DNA of 64,000 bases from Cynocephalus volans (Eukaryota > Chordata > Mammalia > Dermoptera > Cynocephalidae): positions 147,172,569-147,236,568 of the forward strand of contig NC_084460.1 of NCBI RefSeq assembly GCF_027409185.1, read 5' to 3'. The notes beneath the pieces were generated by a model. The model was not told where the DNA came from, made no database searches, and was given only the letters and a program-made list of their open reading frames with translations. Numbering within the stretch: the first letter of the stretch is position 1; the number at the start of each line of letters is the position of its first letter. A program made the position numbers and the translations under genes. Shown in pieces: positions 34,832-46,290 of this stretch.

Positions 34832-34878
34832 ATGTAAATAAATAAATAAATAAATAAGTTTAAATAAATAAATAAATG
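34832..34878 (+). repeat. (AAAT)n tail of the composite retroposon
   Basis: Two blocks of AAAT units joined by a GTTT interruption, directly abutting the 3' target duplication. Confidence 0.85.
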
Positions 34879-35147
34879 TAGAAGCTTCCTGAACTTAGAA
34901 GAAATTCAGGCCTTTGAAAAGAATTGTACTTATAAATATTTTGACATGCACTCAACTGTAACCTGTTGGTAATGTGATAATTCACTTGTAGACACTAATA
35001 ATTTATATAATTTTGTAGACATTTAGACAATAGATTTATGTAATTTAATTCTTTCCCTTATTTTTATGATAAATATTATCTACATAAAACTGACAAAGAT
35101 TACACATATAGTACATGCATAAAACATATGTATTATATATAGATATA

Positions 35148-35569
35148 TGTATTAGTACATTTTGTTTTGCTATAACAGAAATACCTGAGACTGGGTGATT
35201 TATAAAGAAAAGAGGTTTATTTGGCTTACAATTCTGGGACAGCTGCATCTGGCACAGGCCTCAGGCTGCTTCTATTCATGGCGGAAAGTGGCAGGGAGCT
35301 GGCAGGTACAAGCAGATCACATGGCGAGAGGAAGCAAGAGAGAGGAAGCAAGAGAGAGAGAGAGGAGGAGCCAGGGTCCTATAAACAACAAGCTCTCATG
35401 GGAACTAATAGAGTGAGAACTCACTCATTACTCCTCCCTCCCCCAGGTAGAGCATTAATCTATTCATGAGGTATCCACCCCCATGACTCAATCAGTTTCC
35501 AGCACTGCCACATTGGAGATCAAATTTCCGCATGAGTTTTGGAGGGGACAACACATCCAAACTCCATCA
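35148..35569 (-). mobile_element. MST-type MaLR LTR
   Basis: Starts TGTATTAGTACATTTTGTTT, then ATACCTGAGACTGGGTGATT, TATAAAGAAAAGAGGTTTAT, TTCATGGCGGAAAGTGGCAG and GAGAACTCACTCATTACTCC. It ends near CATCCAAACTCCATCA. This is the reverse complement of an MST LTR. A GAGA-rich tract (about 35330-35366) lies inside. The target duplication is ambiguous because the flank is TA-rich. Confidence 0.88.
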
Positions 35570-38500
35570 GTATATAAATATCAGACTAAGTGTATTTTAC
35601 TAAAATTAAATTATTCCTCAATTAATTAATTTTGTATTATCCTGGATATTTATTTTTCTGAAGTGGTAGCTTTTCTTCCGACATTGAGGTTGGGAACAAA
35701 AGCATTTTTCTATGTAATGTTTATGTTTTAAAAAATGCTGATATTTCCACTTACTATTTCTCTCAGAAAGTGCTGCTAGGTGAATATGTTTGAATAAAAT
35801 TATTATATTGTGAGGTTTTATTAATATTATGGTATTCATTTTGGAAAAATAGACATGCCTATAGAATTTCTCATTAGCTACTTTAGAGTGTTATTTATTG
35901 CTTATACAGCCTCAACTGAATTTACATTTAATTGTGTTATTTTCTTGAAAATAAGGAATATGTATTCAAAGTGTTTTTTTCTATAGATGTTGTCAGTAAA
36001 ATTTCTACCATACGTATCTTGCATATTTCAAGTTAGAGATTGATTTTTCAAGATATGTACTATAAAAATAGTATTTGCAATGCCAGGAAAAGTGTTCTCT
36101 ATTTTAATGGCATATTTGTGTAAATGATTTGAATTTCATGGCTCTGAAAGTAAGCAAAAATATGCAAAATTTTATAGACAACTAATTACACTTGATTCCC
36201 CGCATTGCAAAGCTATAACCTATTTGTTTGCTATTATTTTAGTTTTGTAGATTAAAGCAGTTATTATTACTTTATACATGCTAATAAAGGGCTTTCTATA
36301 AACAAATTTATAAGCAATATTTATTTTAGAGTTTGATGCTGCAATTATGTGATTATTCACTTTATTTCTTAAGACACTACCAAATCATTCCTTAATTCAA
36401 TACTATAAAATATTTTTAATAATCCCAGTTATTTTTTATTATTAGATTTAAAAGACATAAAATCCATATGTCAAAAATACTATAAAACGTTTTATTTCTG
36501 TACCTGTCTTGGTTTGGACATGTAATTGACAAACTGGGAGTAACTCTAGTCCACGTGTCTTATAGAAGCCCTAGCACACATGGACCTATTAAGTCTTCCT
36601 GTTCACTTAAATCACCCGCTGATATTAGGTATTTAAATATATTTAAACGAAACTACTATTTATACTTCAAATTATAACATTATCTCTTCTTGTGGATTTA
36701 AAATTTTTATTCAGAACCTGCAAAATTACAAGTAGTACCTAGAATTAAATCATTGTTTTTTCCATAATGATGATTCTCAATAGTATAAAAACTTTCTCTT
36801 ATATTTGATTTTACTAGCATTCTGTTGATTTGCCATCATAATATTGAATCATATATAAACACATTAATTTACAGATTTACTACCTGCTGACTTACCTCTC
36901 AATGAGTCTGAACTAATCTGAAAAAAAAATGCTGAGTCAAAAGCCTGAATTTTCCAAGTGATCTAGTTTGGTTTTTTAGAGGATGGAAATGCCCTACAGA
37001 TCTCAGTTAATAAAACCTAGTTTTCCTTGGATGAAACATTAACCAAATCCCATCAAGAGGGACAGATTGAAATAATTGGATCAAGAAGTAGAAAACAGTT
37101 AACTAAAATAAAAAGAAAACTCATCTAGCTTGTATTAAAGAGCAGAAGACAATGTCTGGGAAGAAAACTCTTGAGTTGCTGAAGTGCATTAAAATGTATG
37201 TCAAAGTCGGGGTGGGAATAATTCATGGCAGGGACAAATTTATTTAGAGAATACCTGAGGCCTTACCTCTGAGTAGGAAAGAAGATGTTAAGGACCTTAC
37301 TTGACTCAACATAGACAAAACAATAATTTATTCTAGTGCACTTAGAAGAGATTACAAATGCATATTCTACCAAAGGCACAATTTGAAGACTATTGGTAAA
37401 TTCAACCAATTCTCAGAGAAGTCTCCTCAAAATATTTCCAGGATTTTTTCTTGACACACATTTGTACAATTTAGAGGACATAATTTTTCAGCATGTGATG
37501 TGTATACCTCTGAGTTTCATTTTTCGATGTGAATTTAAATAACAAATAGAATTATATAGATCTGGAAATAGAAGGCCACAATATAAAGAGAAACTTTCTT
37601 AAGATTATTCTTTTGCTAATTAAACAAATAGTTCTGTGAACAATATTAAACTAGTTGACTTTGAGTCAGCAGATCAGAAAAGAGAACTGGAAAAATCTTT
37701 AAGTATTTCTGTTTCAAAATGAGTTCTTATAGCTCCGAGTAGAACCAAAATTCCAACTGGATTTCAGGTCAAAATTCAAACTTCTTTACTAGTGGTGGTA
37801 AATCTTGGCCTATCTGGTTTCGAATAACGAATCAATACAAATAGAACATTTTGTAATTACGTATTTTAAGCAAACTTCATTTCTTTGTTTCAGTTATTTT
37901 TTCCTCCTATATTAAACTTAAGTAGACTTAATTCAGAATCTTTTTGTAGATTCTAGTAAGTACAAAAGAAATTACCTTACGAAAAGACAATGTACTTTAA
38001 ATTTATTAAAAGAAATAAATATATTTATGTCATTCTAATATAATCACATTTATTGTATTACAACATGATAAGAGACATATATGAGGCAATAAAGCTATTA
38101 CTAGCAATAACTATTTTCTTTTCAGTAAAAATGTCTATAAAGGCCTTTGTTCAAAGATGACAATTATCAGCATTTCACATTAAAAGAATGAGCATTTATG
38201 ATACAAAAGAAATGCCCCAGATATAAAGTATTTCTATCTTACAAACTAATAAAGGAAAATGACTTTTAAATCATTCCAAACCACTTAAATTACTTTTCAG
38301 TGTCCACTTCATATATTACATCGTAAGTTCATTATCACCGAGACATATGCTCGGCTAATTGCAATATTAACATCTAGGAAATAGCCTCTTAAAATTTATG
38401 GTTGAATCTATTTGATGACTTACTGTGAATATTTTACTAACAGATAATGTAAATCTAATGGTTTTAAAGAAGTACAATTTCTAAGTATGAGTTTAGACAA

Positions 38501-39275
38501 TATTTAAACTAAAGTAGTAAAACTTTAAGAATAAAAAGTTCTTAATAAAAACTTAACTTTGTCAGATTTCAAAGTATTATATTTTTCTAAGAGCTGGTTC
38601 ACAGTATTCCTAATCAAATAATTAATATTAGAACTTTGTGCAATTGTCAAACATCATATATTAGTTTAAAGAAGATTATTTATAAGAATATTGTAGCATG
38701 AGATCACGTTATATGCAAGTCCCAAGAAAAAACAAGCTTCTAAACTTTTTTTCTTTTATCGGGAAGCAAAAATAAAAAATTTCATTGTCTGATATTTATC
38801 ATCTAGTACTATAATCTGTATGTTTTAAAGAGTCAATTGGTAATAGTTTATCAATGGAACAACAAAGTTTCTTTTCACCATAATTACAATCTGGGTGCAT
38901 GATTAGAATCAGAATAATCTCACATACCTGTGACCATCTTGGTATGATATTGAGGAAAATGTTGGAAGATTCTCCAAAAATGCCTTCTGATTGATATCAC
39001 AGTATATAAAATTTACTATAAATAGATTTATGTGTTGCTATTCAATATAATATTTCAATAGTACCTAGAGAACTTAAAAGTTGAGTATTATTCAAATTTT
39101 AATTTTTAATCTTAGGAAAAAACAAGACATTAAAGGTAAGCACTTTTTTTAAACTGAAGAATGTCATGACCTAAATTGGAAAACAGTTGAATGAATGTGA
39201 GGATTTTTTTCCAATATCCGAAACCAAGAAAAAATTAGTTTCTAGAATGTAAAGGGAACTATAGAAAATTAGTAA
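35570..39275. other. Anonymous AT-rich DNA
   Basis: About 3.7 kb with no gene, no long ORF and no repeat that I recognise. This is the longest repeat-poor stretch of the window apart from 54500-60700. Confidence 0.5.
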
Positions 39276-39627
39276 GAAAAATCAGCCACCCAAAAGAAAA
39301 ATAGTAAATGACATAAACAGAAGATTTTTAAAGTGAAAACTAAAAGTGCTGACATTAATATGACAAGATGACCCAAAGTCATTGATGCAGTGGGAAAAAT
39401 AGTTCAAAATGTATTTCCATGTCCTAACCCCTGAAACCTGAAAATGTGACCCTGTTAGGAAAACAGGTCTTTGCAGATGTAAATTAAGGATCTCCAGATC
39501 AAATCATCTTGGATTATCTGGGTGACCTCTAAATCCAATGACAAGTGTCTTTATAAAAGAAGAGGAGATACACACAAAGAAGAAGACCCTGTGATGGAGG
39601 CAGAGACTGGAATTACATAGCCACAAA
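39276..39627 (+). repeat. Local duplication, copy 1 (full length)
   Basis: Shares the non-repeat flank AATCAGCCACCCAAAAGAAA and the MLT1 internal part with 41605-41804. Copy 2 lacks bases corresponding to about 39308-39456. Confidence 0.85.
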
Positions 39628-39811
39628 CCAAGGAATGCTTGACCCACCAGAAGCTGGAAGAGGCAATAAAGGGTAGTCTACTAGAGAATTCAGAGGGAGT
39701 GTGACACCATTATTTTGTACTTTTGGCCTCTAGAACTATGAGAGCATATGTTTCTGTTGTTTTAAGTGATTCAGTTTGTAATAATTTTTTACAACAGTCC
39801 TAGGGAATAAT
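39385..39811 (+). mobile_element. MLT1-like LTR
   Basis: Reads CATGTCCTAACCCCTGAAAC, GAAAACAGGTCTTTGCAGAT, TTGGATTATCTGGGTGACCT, AAATCCAATGACAAGTGTCT, GAAGCTGGAAGAGGCAATAA, TTTGGCCTCTAGAACTATGA and CAACAGTCCTAGGGAATAAT. This is the MLT1 order from 5' to 3'. Confidence 0.88.
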
Positions 39812-39814
39812 AAA

Positions 39815-39945
39815 ATTGGTAATCAGAAAAATACAAATTTAAAACAGCAATGAAAAATTACACACATTAGACTGGAAAAAATGAAAATCTAGATAATTTC
39901 AAGTGTTAGCAGTATTGTGAAGACAAAAGAATCCTCCTATATTAT
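39815..39945 (+). mobile_element. Small L1 ORF2 fragment
   Basis: CAGAAAAATACAAATTTAAA, ACAGCAATGAAAAATTACAC and TGTTAGCAGTATTGTGAAGA parallel the ORF2 3' region of an old L1. Confidence 0.5.
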
Positions 39946-41604
39946 CAACATATGTATGTATATTATAATGCATATATTATGTACACATGTGCACATATCT
40001 ATATGCACATTTACATATATATGAACATACATTTACTTAGACAACTTAATGTGAAAAATACATTCACATAAAAAGACGTACATTAAGCACATTAAAGTGG
40101 CTTATTATATGTTGGGCAAATGCAAATGGATTGTGGGTATAGTAGGAAATGAATGAATCAATATTTATAACTGAAAGAGACAGTGAATGTACTAATGAAA
40201 ATCATATGCAATCAACAACTGAAGATTATGATTAAATTAATCCTTTGAACATGAGGACTTCTCCAGAATATAGTAAATAAATACATAAAATTCATTGAGG
40301 TTATCTATACATAAAGCATTAATGTATATAGTTTATGGATAAACAACCCAATTAAGGATTTTTTCTTGGCTTACAAAAGCTTACAATTCAATGGAGAAAA
40401 CAGACATATATAAGAGAACATTAGGTAGTAAACTGTGATAGATGTGCAAGCAAGGTGCTCTGAAAGCAAAAGAATAACTTCTAAACTGGTTGTTTGAAAG
40501 GTTTATGGAGATGTAATTTGAGCTGCACCATAATCGTGAGAATTATCTTGACAAGGAGAGGAAGATGAGAATCAGCAAAATACTGGACATAGTTTAGCAC
40601 AAGCTGTGTTGAGGGCTGAGAGTGTAGTAGGGGCTACCAGCTGGACTGAAGAAGGGGCCAGAGCAGAACTGAACGGGAAGTAGGAGGTGAGCAGCAGCGA
40701 CAGGACTGACATTCTATTTGACAGGCTGGCTTATGTCCGACCAGAGCATCACCTGTGATCTTTCTGCAATAACCAGTCAGAAGGACTTGGCTAGATTGAG
40801 CAATATTTATTCAAGGAGGTCAGAGGGCAGAAGAATGTAGAACAAAAAGCCCAAAACAGTAATGTAGTACTAAGAATGATGTCCAAAGTAACAGGCAGTG
40901 CAAAAAGGAGAATCAAACCAAAAACAGAAGACAAGGTGGAGATTAAATGTGTTCTAAGCATGGATTTTGTTAGAACTGTGGTGAAACAGGAAAGAGAGAA
41001 TTTAAAGACCCGCTTTCTAGCTTTGTAATAATAGGACATGTCCTAATATGCACAAAAACCTGGAATATATGAGACTACTGGGCTTAAGGATGAAGAATGA
41101 GACAGAAGTGGGGTACAGTATGTGACAATGAGAAGGGAGTGTCTGTGGTGACAAAACCATATGCTGGTGGTCATTAGGCCAGATCTACCACTGCTTGAGT
41201 ACTACCAGTCAAGTCGTGACCATAATCAGAGTGCCAGTCTTTGGAGACAAGCCTGTAGTGATGAATTCCCCACTGGGAAAAATAACCACTGCCAAAGATT
41301 TACAAAACAAATTTTCTGTAAATCAACAATTCTTATTTCTCAGAAAATTGTATTAAAACTTCAAATTTTTATATCACTAATGCCAACAGAGACTGAAATA
41401 AGTTAGGCAAGATAGAATATTCATTTCAATGTAATTAAGCTTAGAAAACTAATAAAGCCCCAGATGGTTCAATACATTTAAATTGTTTATTAATCTTACT
41501 GAAGAAGGAGAATTTAATTTGAAAAGATCAGGTGTATGGATTAAAATATAGGTTTCCATTTATTTATCAGAAGAAATTAAATCTATAAAAAGGAAAATAT
41601 CTAT
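39946..41604. other. Anonymous DNA
   Basis: TA/CATA-rich low complexity at about 39950-40040. A GC-richer block at 40560-41170 has no recognised identity, and its ORFs are short and featureless. Confidence 0.45.
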
Positions 41605-41804
41605 GAAAATCAGCCACCCAAAAGAAAAATAGTAAAGGAAAACAGGTCATTGCAGATATAAATAGGTTAAGGATCTCCAGATCAAATCATCTTGGATTAT
41701 CTGGGTGACCTCTAAATCCAATGACAAGTGTCTTTATAAAAGAAGAGGAGATAGACACAAAGAAGAAGATGGAGGCAGAGACTGGAATTACCTAGCCACA
41801 AACT
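41605..41804 (+). repeat. Local duplication, copy 2 (internally deleted)
   Basis: Carries the same non-repeat flank and MLT1 internal part as 39276-39627 at roughly 97% identity over about 165 aligned bases (four substitutions counted by eye). The 5' part of the LTR is missing and there are two small indels. Confidence 0.85.
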
Positions 41805-42664
41805 ATTTTGGTGCCAAAGAAGTATGATTTATTAAACACATTTTGCGGTAAAGTTTTAAAACAAAGTTCTCCAAAGAGAAAGACTTCTTTGCAAAATTAG
41901 AATGCAAAAATAAATTAAGGGAGAGTTAAAATGGTCCATACCTCGGTATATATGGAGCTGTCATTTAGTCATTTAGAGGTCATCTTCTGCAATGGTGTTA
42001 GTAAGATTTATCTGTGAAGAGCTTCATAAAATATCTGTCTATCTGCCTGTCTACCTATCTATCCACTTATCTTCACACTTATAACCATCAGCAATTTTAA
42101 CAAAGGTGAAAAATCAAAATGAGATTTTCATTTGCTGAGAAATGTTTAATCTGAATTGCAGTAAATATTATATTTTAATAGAAATGAGTTTATGGGTGAC
42201 AATTTAGCTAATTGCTTTGATTTTATCCTTTTTCTATTTAAAATTTATTTTATATTTTATAAATTTCAAATGAGTCAGGTTTTGGATTTTTATTCCCTTT
42301 CACCATGGTAAGTCTATATTTGCCCAAGAAAAATAATCTCCCCTTGCAATTTATATAATCTGAATTCCAACACATTAAATATGTAATATATAAGAATATG
42401 AATAATAAATGTTAAAAACAAGTATTTATAAGATTCTATCTTGTATCAATTTAATGAAAAATGCCAATCAAGGCTGTACAGAATATTTGAGTTATACACT
42501 TATAAATTCTTTTAGGTATATAAATATTCTTTAAAATTAAAAAAAAATCCATACAAATAAGTACTTATATACATAATATATGTAGTATCTATGCATACAT
42601 GCAAATATTTAGAAAAAAATTGTAATTCATTATAGTTAATTATGTGTACATATGTACATAAATG
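41805..42664. other. Anonymous AT-rich DNA
   Basis: Degenerate TCTA/TCTG tetranucleotide tract at about 42030-42072. No gene. Confidence 0.5.
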
Positions 42665-42878
42665 TGTCGGGTCCGCAGCCGGCCAACCCGAACAGCCCTA
42701 GCCTCATTCCTTTCAGTGGTCGAGCGAACGGCCCGGGATTCCTCTTTCCCTCCTGTCCCCTTTGGAAGGAGACGGGGGAAGAGAGCCGTGAAGAGAGGTG
42801 AGCACATCGCTGGCCCTTAAAATCTTATCATCATTGCCGAAACACCGTATCTCATAAAAAAAAAAAAAAAAAAAAAAA
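42665..42878 (-). mobile_element. ERVK-like LTR U5 fragment joined to poly(A)
   Basis: Bases 42665-42818 align with 31706-31877, the reverse complement of the LTR 3' end. Both start TGTCGGGT and share GAAGAGAGCCGTGAAGAGAG then GTGAGCAC. The U3 and TATA part is absent. After about 37 unrelated bases there is an A23 run (42856-42878). No target duplication was found. Confidence 0.7.
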
Positions 42879-42964
42879 GACGTGATTCTGTTCAATCATT
42901 CCTCCTTTTTCCTGTAAAACTGTTAATGTGTGTTGTCTAGAAATAAATCAAAATTTCAGGAAGA

Positions 42965-45080
42965 AAAGAGAGATATCAGCAAAATGGTGAAATAAGATGT
43001 TCCCAGCCCTAGATATCTCATAGCAAAACCAATTTAGCAGGTATTTACTGGTGGGAATGTTTTTGTGAGAATCCCAGGGCCTGGAGGAGAGATTTCAGCA
43101 TCCTGATGGAGCACAAAAAAATGAGAAAAACAACATCAAGCAGGATAAGAGGAACAGTTTCACATTGTCTGTGGTTTTATTCCCCTAATCTGACACAGAA
43201 CCATTCAAAAAGGATCCCCTTGGCCCACAATTTATCTAGTGAACAAAGGAGAGACTGAGGCAGGCATACAACTTCCCAGCATTTTGGGGTGTCACCCAAG
43301 AGGCCCACTTCTTTTATGCCTCACATGGAACATTAGGGGAATTGGCACAGGTAGACCATCTGGGAACAGCTGGGAAGAGGAAATGGGGTGAGGACTCACA
43401 ATGACCTGTGCATGCATCTTAGTACCAGCCTCAGACCCTAGCCAGTGGCCTCACTTGACCAGGGCCTTTTCCAGAATGAACATCCCCCCAACCATGGAGC
43501 CTATCTTGCAGCTCCTGCTAACTGCAGAGTCCAGTCAGCAGCCTCAGCTAATTGCAGAGTAAGCTGGCAGATCCATGCAAGTGTGGGGTCCAGCTGGTAG
43601 ACCCTCCTGACCATAGACACTAGCCAGAAGACCCCCTGACTACAGAGACCAGCCAGTGACCCTACCCAGCCCTGGTGCTACCAGCTGGAATGGCCAGAAA
43701 CCCAGCTTGACTGACACATAAAGGTTTTTCTCTGATAAAACCAACCTGTAAAAAAAAAAAAAAGGAAAAAGTAACCATGTTCTTAAATGCATAAATAAAA
43801 ATGCAGGAATACGAGGATCATAAAGAATCAGGGAAATATGATGCCACTGAAAAATACTAAGAAAGCCTCAAGAACTGACCTTAAATAAATTAAGATCCAC
43901 AAAATGTCTTAGAAAAAAATCAAAATAATTGTTTTACATAAACTTAGTAAACCACAAGGGCACACAGATAGGCAACTAGACAAAATCAGAAAAACAATAC
44001 ATGAAAGAGAATTTCCATAAGTAATTAGAAACAATTTTAAAAAAGGAGAAATAAATCTCACAGCTGAAGAATACAATGACTGAACTGAAAAATTCAAGGG
44101 AGCTTCAATGACAGACTCAATCATCAGAAGAAAGAACTAGTGAACTCAAAGACATGTCACAAAATTATCGAGTCAAAAGACAAAAAATGGAAAACAATGA
44201 AAGAATGAAAAAAGTGTGCTGGACTTATGACACATCATAAAGAAAAATGGTATATTTATAATGAAGAATGAAGGTTCTGGAAGGAGAAGAGATGTTAAAA
44301 AAAGAAAAAAGTCTATTTAAAAAATAATTCCAAAAACTTTCCAAATATGAGCAGGGGAATTAACATCTAAAATCCTGATGCCTAAGATAATCCAAAGAGA
44401 TTCAACCTGGAGAGACCTAAGCTGAGGCACATTATATTTAATTTGGCAAATGTCAAAGGCAAAGAAAAAAGGTTGAAAGCAGTAAGAGAAAAGTGAGCCA
44501 CCACATACAGAGGAACTTCCAAAAAAACTATCAGTGGATTTCTCATCACAAATGTTGTAGGCCAAGAGAGAGTGGGATGATATATTAGAAGTACTGAAAG
44601 AAAAAAAGAAATGTCAAGCAAAAATACTATACTTAACAAAACTGCTTTTAAAAAGTAAAGAAGAAATAAAGATGTTTCTAGATAAATAAAAACTGAGAGA
44701 AGTAGATCTGCCTTACAAGAAGTGCTAAAGGGAATTCTTTGCTTTCAAATGAATAAATGCTAAAGAGCAACACAAAAGCATATGAAAATACAAATCTCAC
44801 TGGTAAAGATAAATATATAAACAGACATAGAATATTGTAATACTCTAATGGTGGTGAGTAAATCACTTTTAACATTAGTATAAAAATTAAATGACAAAAG
44901 TATTAAGAATAACTAAAACTACAAAATCTTGTTAATGGATACACTTAAAAAAAAAGCTCTGACATTAACAACAAAGTATGAGGTTGGGGTGAGAAAAATG
45001 TAGAGCATTTATATTTAATTAAGGTTAAGCTGTTATCAGCTTAAAATGTAATGTTATAACTGTGAGAGGTGATACATGAA
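42965..45080 (+). mobile_element. Old L1: 5'UTR-like head, ORF1 and spacer
   Basis: An AGCAAAATGGTGAAATAAGA head (near 42977), like an L1 5'UTR start, is followed by a GC-richer part with loosely repeated CTGACTRCAGAGWCCAGCC-like units (43500-43680) and an A12 run. Then comes an ORF1-like, heavily broken A-rich region. At 44680-45080 the text TCTGCCTTACAAGAAGTGCT, AATCTCACTGGTAAAGATAA, TGGTGGTGAGTAAATCACTT and TGTTATCAGCTTAAAATGTA matches the ORF1 3' end and inter-ORF region of an old L1M/HAL1-type element. Frames are not intact. Confidence 0.78.
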
Positions 45081-45457
45081 AAACCTACAGCTAATATTGC
45101 AATCATTAGAGAAAAACTGAAACTTTAGCTTTAAGGCCCAGTACAAGGCAAGTATGCCTATTCTTGCCACTCTTTTTTAACATAATACCAGATATCTTAG
45201 CCTTAGCAATTAGACAAGGAAAAGAAATAAAAGACATTCAAATTAGAGAAGAAGAAATATAATTATCTTTAAATCCAGAGGACATGATAATATACATGAA
45301 TAACTCTAAATCCTCACCAATCAACAATAGCAAAATCATTAGAACTAATAAACAAAACAGTAAAGTTACAGGATACAAAATCAACACACAAAAATCAATC
45401 ACAATTCTGTACACAAGCAACATACTATTTGAAAAGAAAATCAAGAAATCCTTACAT
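45080..45457 (+). pseudogene. L1 ORF2 reverse-transcriptase palm fragment, broken
   Basis: Matches the palm-domain part of L1 ORF2 (RNA-dependent DNA polymerase): ACCTACAGCTAATATTGCAA, TATTCTTGCCACTCTTTTTT and AGAGGACATGATAATATACA. The catalytic FADD-type block is degraded, with NPED in place of FADD. The end, ATACAAAATCAACACACAAA, is also ORF2. This block belongs downstream of the one at 45458-46085, so the order is reversed. Confidence 0.78.
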
Positions 45458-46085
45458 CAAAAGAATAGAAAGATTTCAAATAAACAACCTAATGCTACAC
45501 CTCAAAGAACTAGAAAAATAAGAACAATCCAATCCAAAAATTAGTAGACAGAAAGAAAGACCAAAGCAGAACTAAATGAAATAGAAACTCAAAAAATGAT
45601 ATGAAAGATCAATGAAACAAAAGAGTTTTGGAGAAGAAAAACAAAATAAACAAACCATTAGCTAGGCTAACTAAGAAAAGAAGAGAGAGGACCCAGAATA
45701 CAAAAAAAAAAATTAGAAATGAAAAAGGAGACATTACCAATAACACAGAAATACTAAGCATCATTAGAGACTATTATAAACAACTACATTCCAACAAATG
45801 TGAAAATCTAGAAGAAATGGATAAATTTCTGGACACATTCAAGCTACAAATACTAAACCAAGAAGAAAGAGAAAACCCGAACAGGCCAATAACAAGCAAT
45901 GAGATTGCAGCAGTAATCAGCAGTCGCCCAACAAAGAAAAGTCCAGGACTGGATGGCTTTACTGCTGAATAGTACCAAACCTTTAAAATGGAATTCATAC
46001 TAATTCTCTTCAAATTATTGAAAAAAATAGAAACAGAGGCCATTCTCCCAAACTCATTCTATGAGGCCAGCATCACCCTAATACT
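45458..46085 (+). pseudogene. L1 ORF2 linker/RT N-terminal fragment
   Basis: A 114-codon open stretch (45628-45972) reads [52 protein letters not shown] and [12 protein letters not shown], then a stop. It continues in other frames to NSFYEASITLI-like text. This is the segment between the endonuclease and the palm of ORF2. It is a short, inactive fragment, ending where a DNA transposon begins. Confidence 0.85.
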
Positions 46086-46105
46086 ACATTTCAATTTTTA
46101 TAATA

Positions 46106-46290
46106 CAGTCATGTGCTGCTTAACGACAGGGGTATCTCTGAGAAATGTGTCATTAGGTGATTTAATCTTTGTGTGAACATCATAGTGTGTATTTACACAA
46201 ATCTGGATAGTATAGCTAAATTCACACTTAGTCTATATGGTACAGCCATTATAATCTTATGGGACCACCACTATATATACTGATCAAGTG
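46106..46290 (+). mobile_element. DNA transposon remnant (MER-class, Tigger-like?)
   Basis: Begins CAGTCATGTGCTGCTTAACG after a TA, continues GAGAAATGTGTCATTAGGTG, TGTGTGAACATCATAGTGTG, CTATATGGTACAGCCATTAT and AATCTTATGGGACCACCACT. I recognise this as a mammalian MER-class non-autonomous DNA element. The right terminal repeat is eroded. The superfamily assignment is tentative. Confidence 0.72.

Larger units (their letters stand above)
33328..34878 (+). mobile_element. Composite non-autonomous retroposon, L1-like head plus tandem repeat
   Basis: Perfectly placed 18-bp target duplications (TAGAAACTTCCTGGACTT at 33310-33327, TAGAAGCTTCCTGAACTT at 34879-34896, 16 of 18 identical) bound the unit. 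The head ATCAAGATGGCAGAATAGAC is the typical start of a mammalian L1 5'UTR. About 0.9 kb of GC-rich spacer follows, reaching an A-rich stretch near 34165-34255 that resembles the L1 5'UTR/ORF1 junction. Then come four to five diverged units of about 100 bp (starts near 34269, 34370, 34474, 34585 and 34679), a pyrimidine tract (about 34735-34803), a short 3' segment and an (AAAT)n tail. No ORF2 is present. The 188-codon minus-strand ORF at 33244-33810 lies mostly inside it and matches nothing I know. It could be an internally deleted L1 rather than a true composite family. Confidence 0.75.

Noticed and set aside
39308..39456. Intron removal as the cause of the gap between the two MLT1 copies
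   Set aside because: Copy 1 shows GTAAAT...TTAG near the gap, but copy 2 keeps the GTAAA bases, so the junction does not fit splicing there. A deletion fits better.
43500..43680. Separate tandem satellite
   Set aside because: The loosely repeated CAGAG..CCAGCC units lie within an L1 5'UTR-like region, where such short internal repeats are usual.
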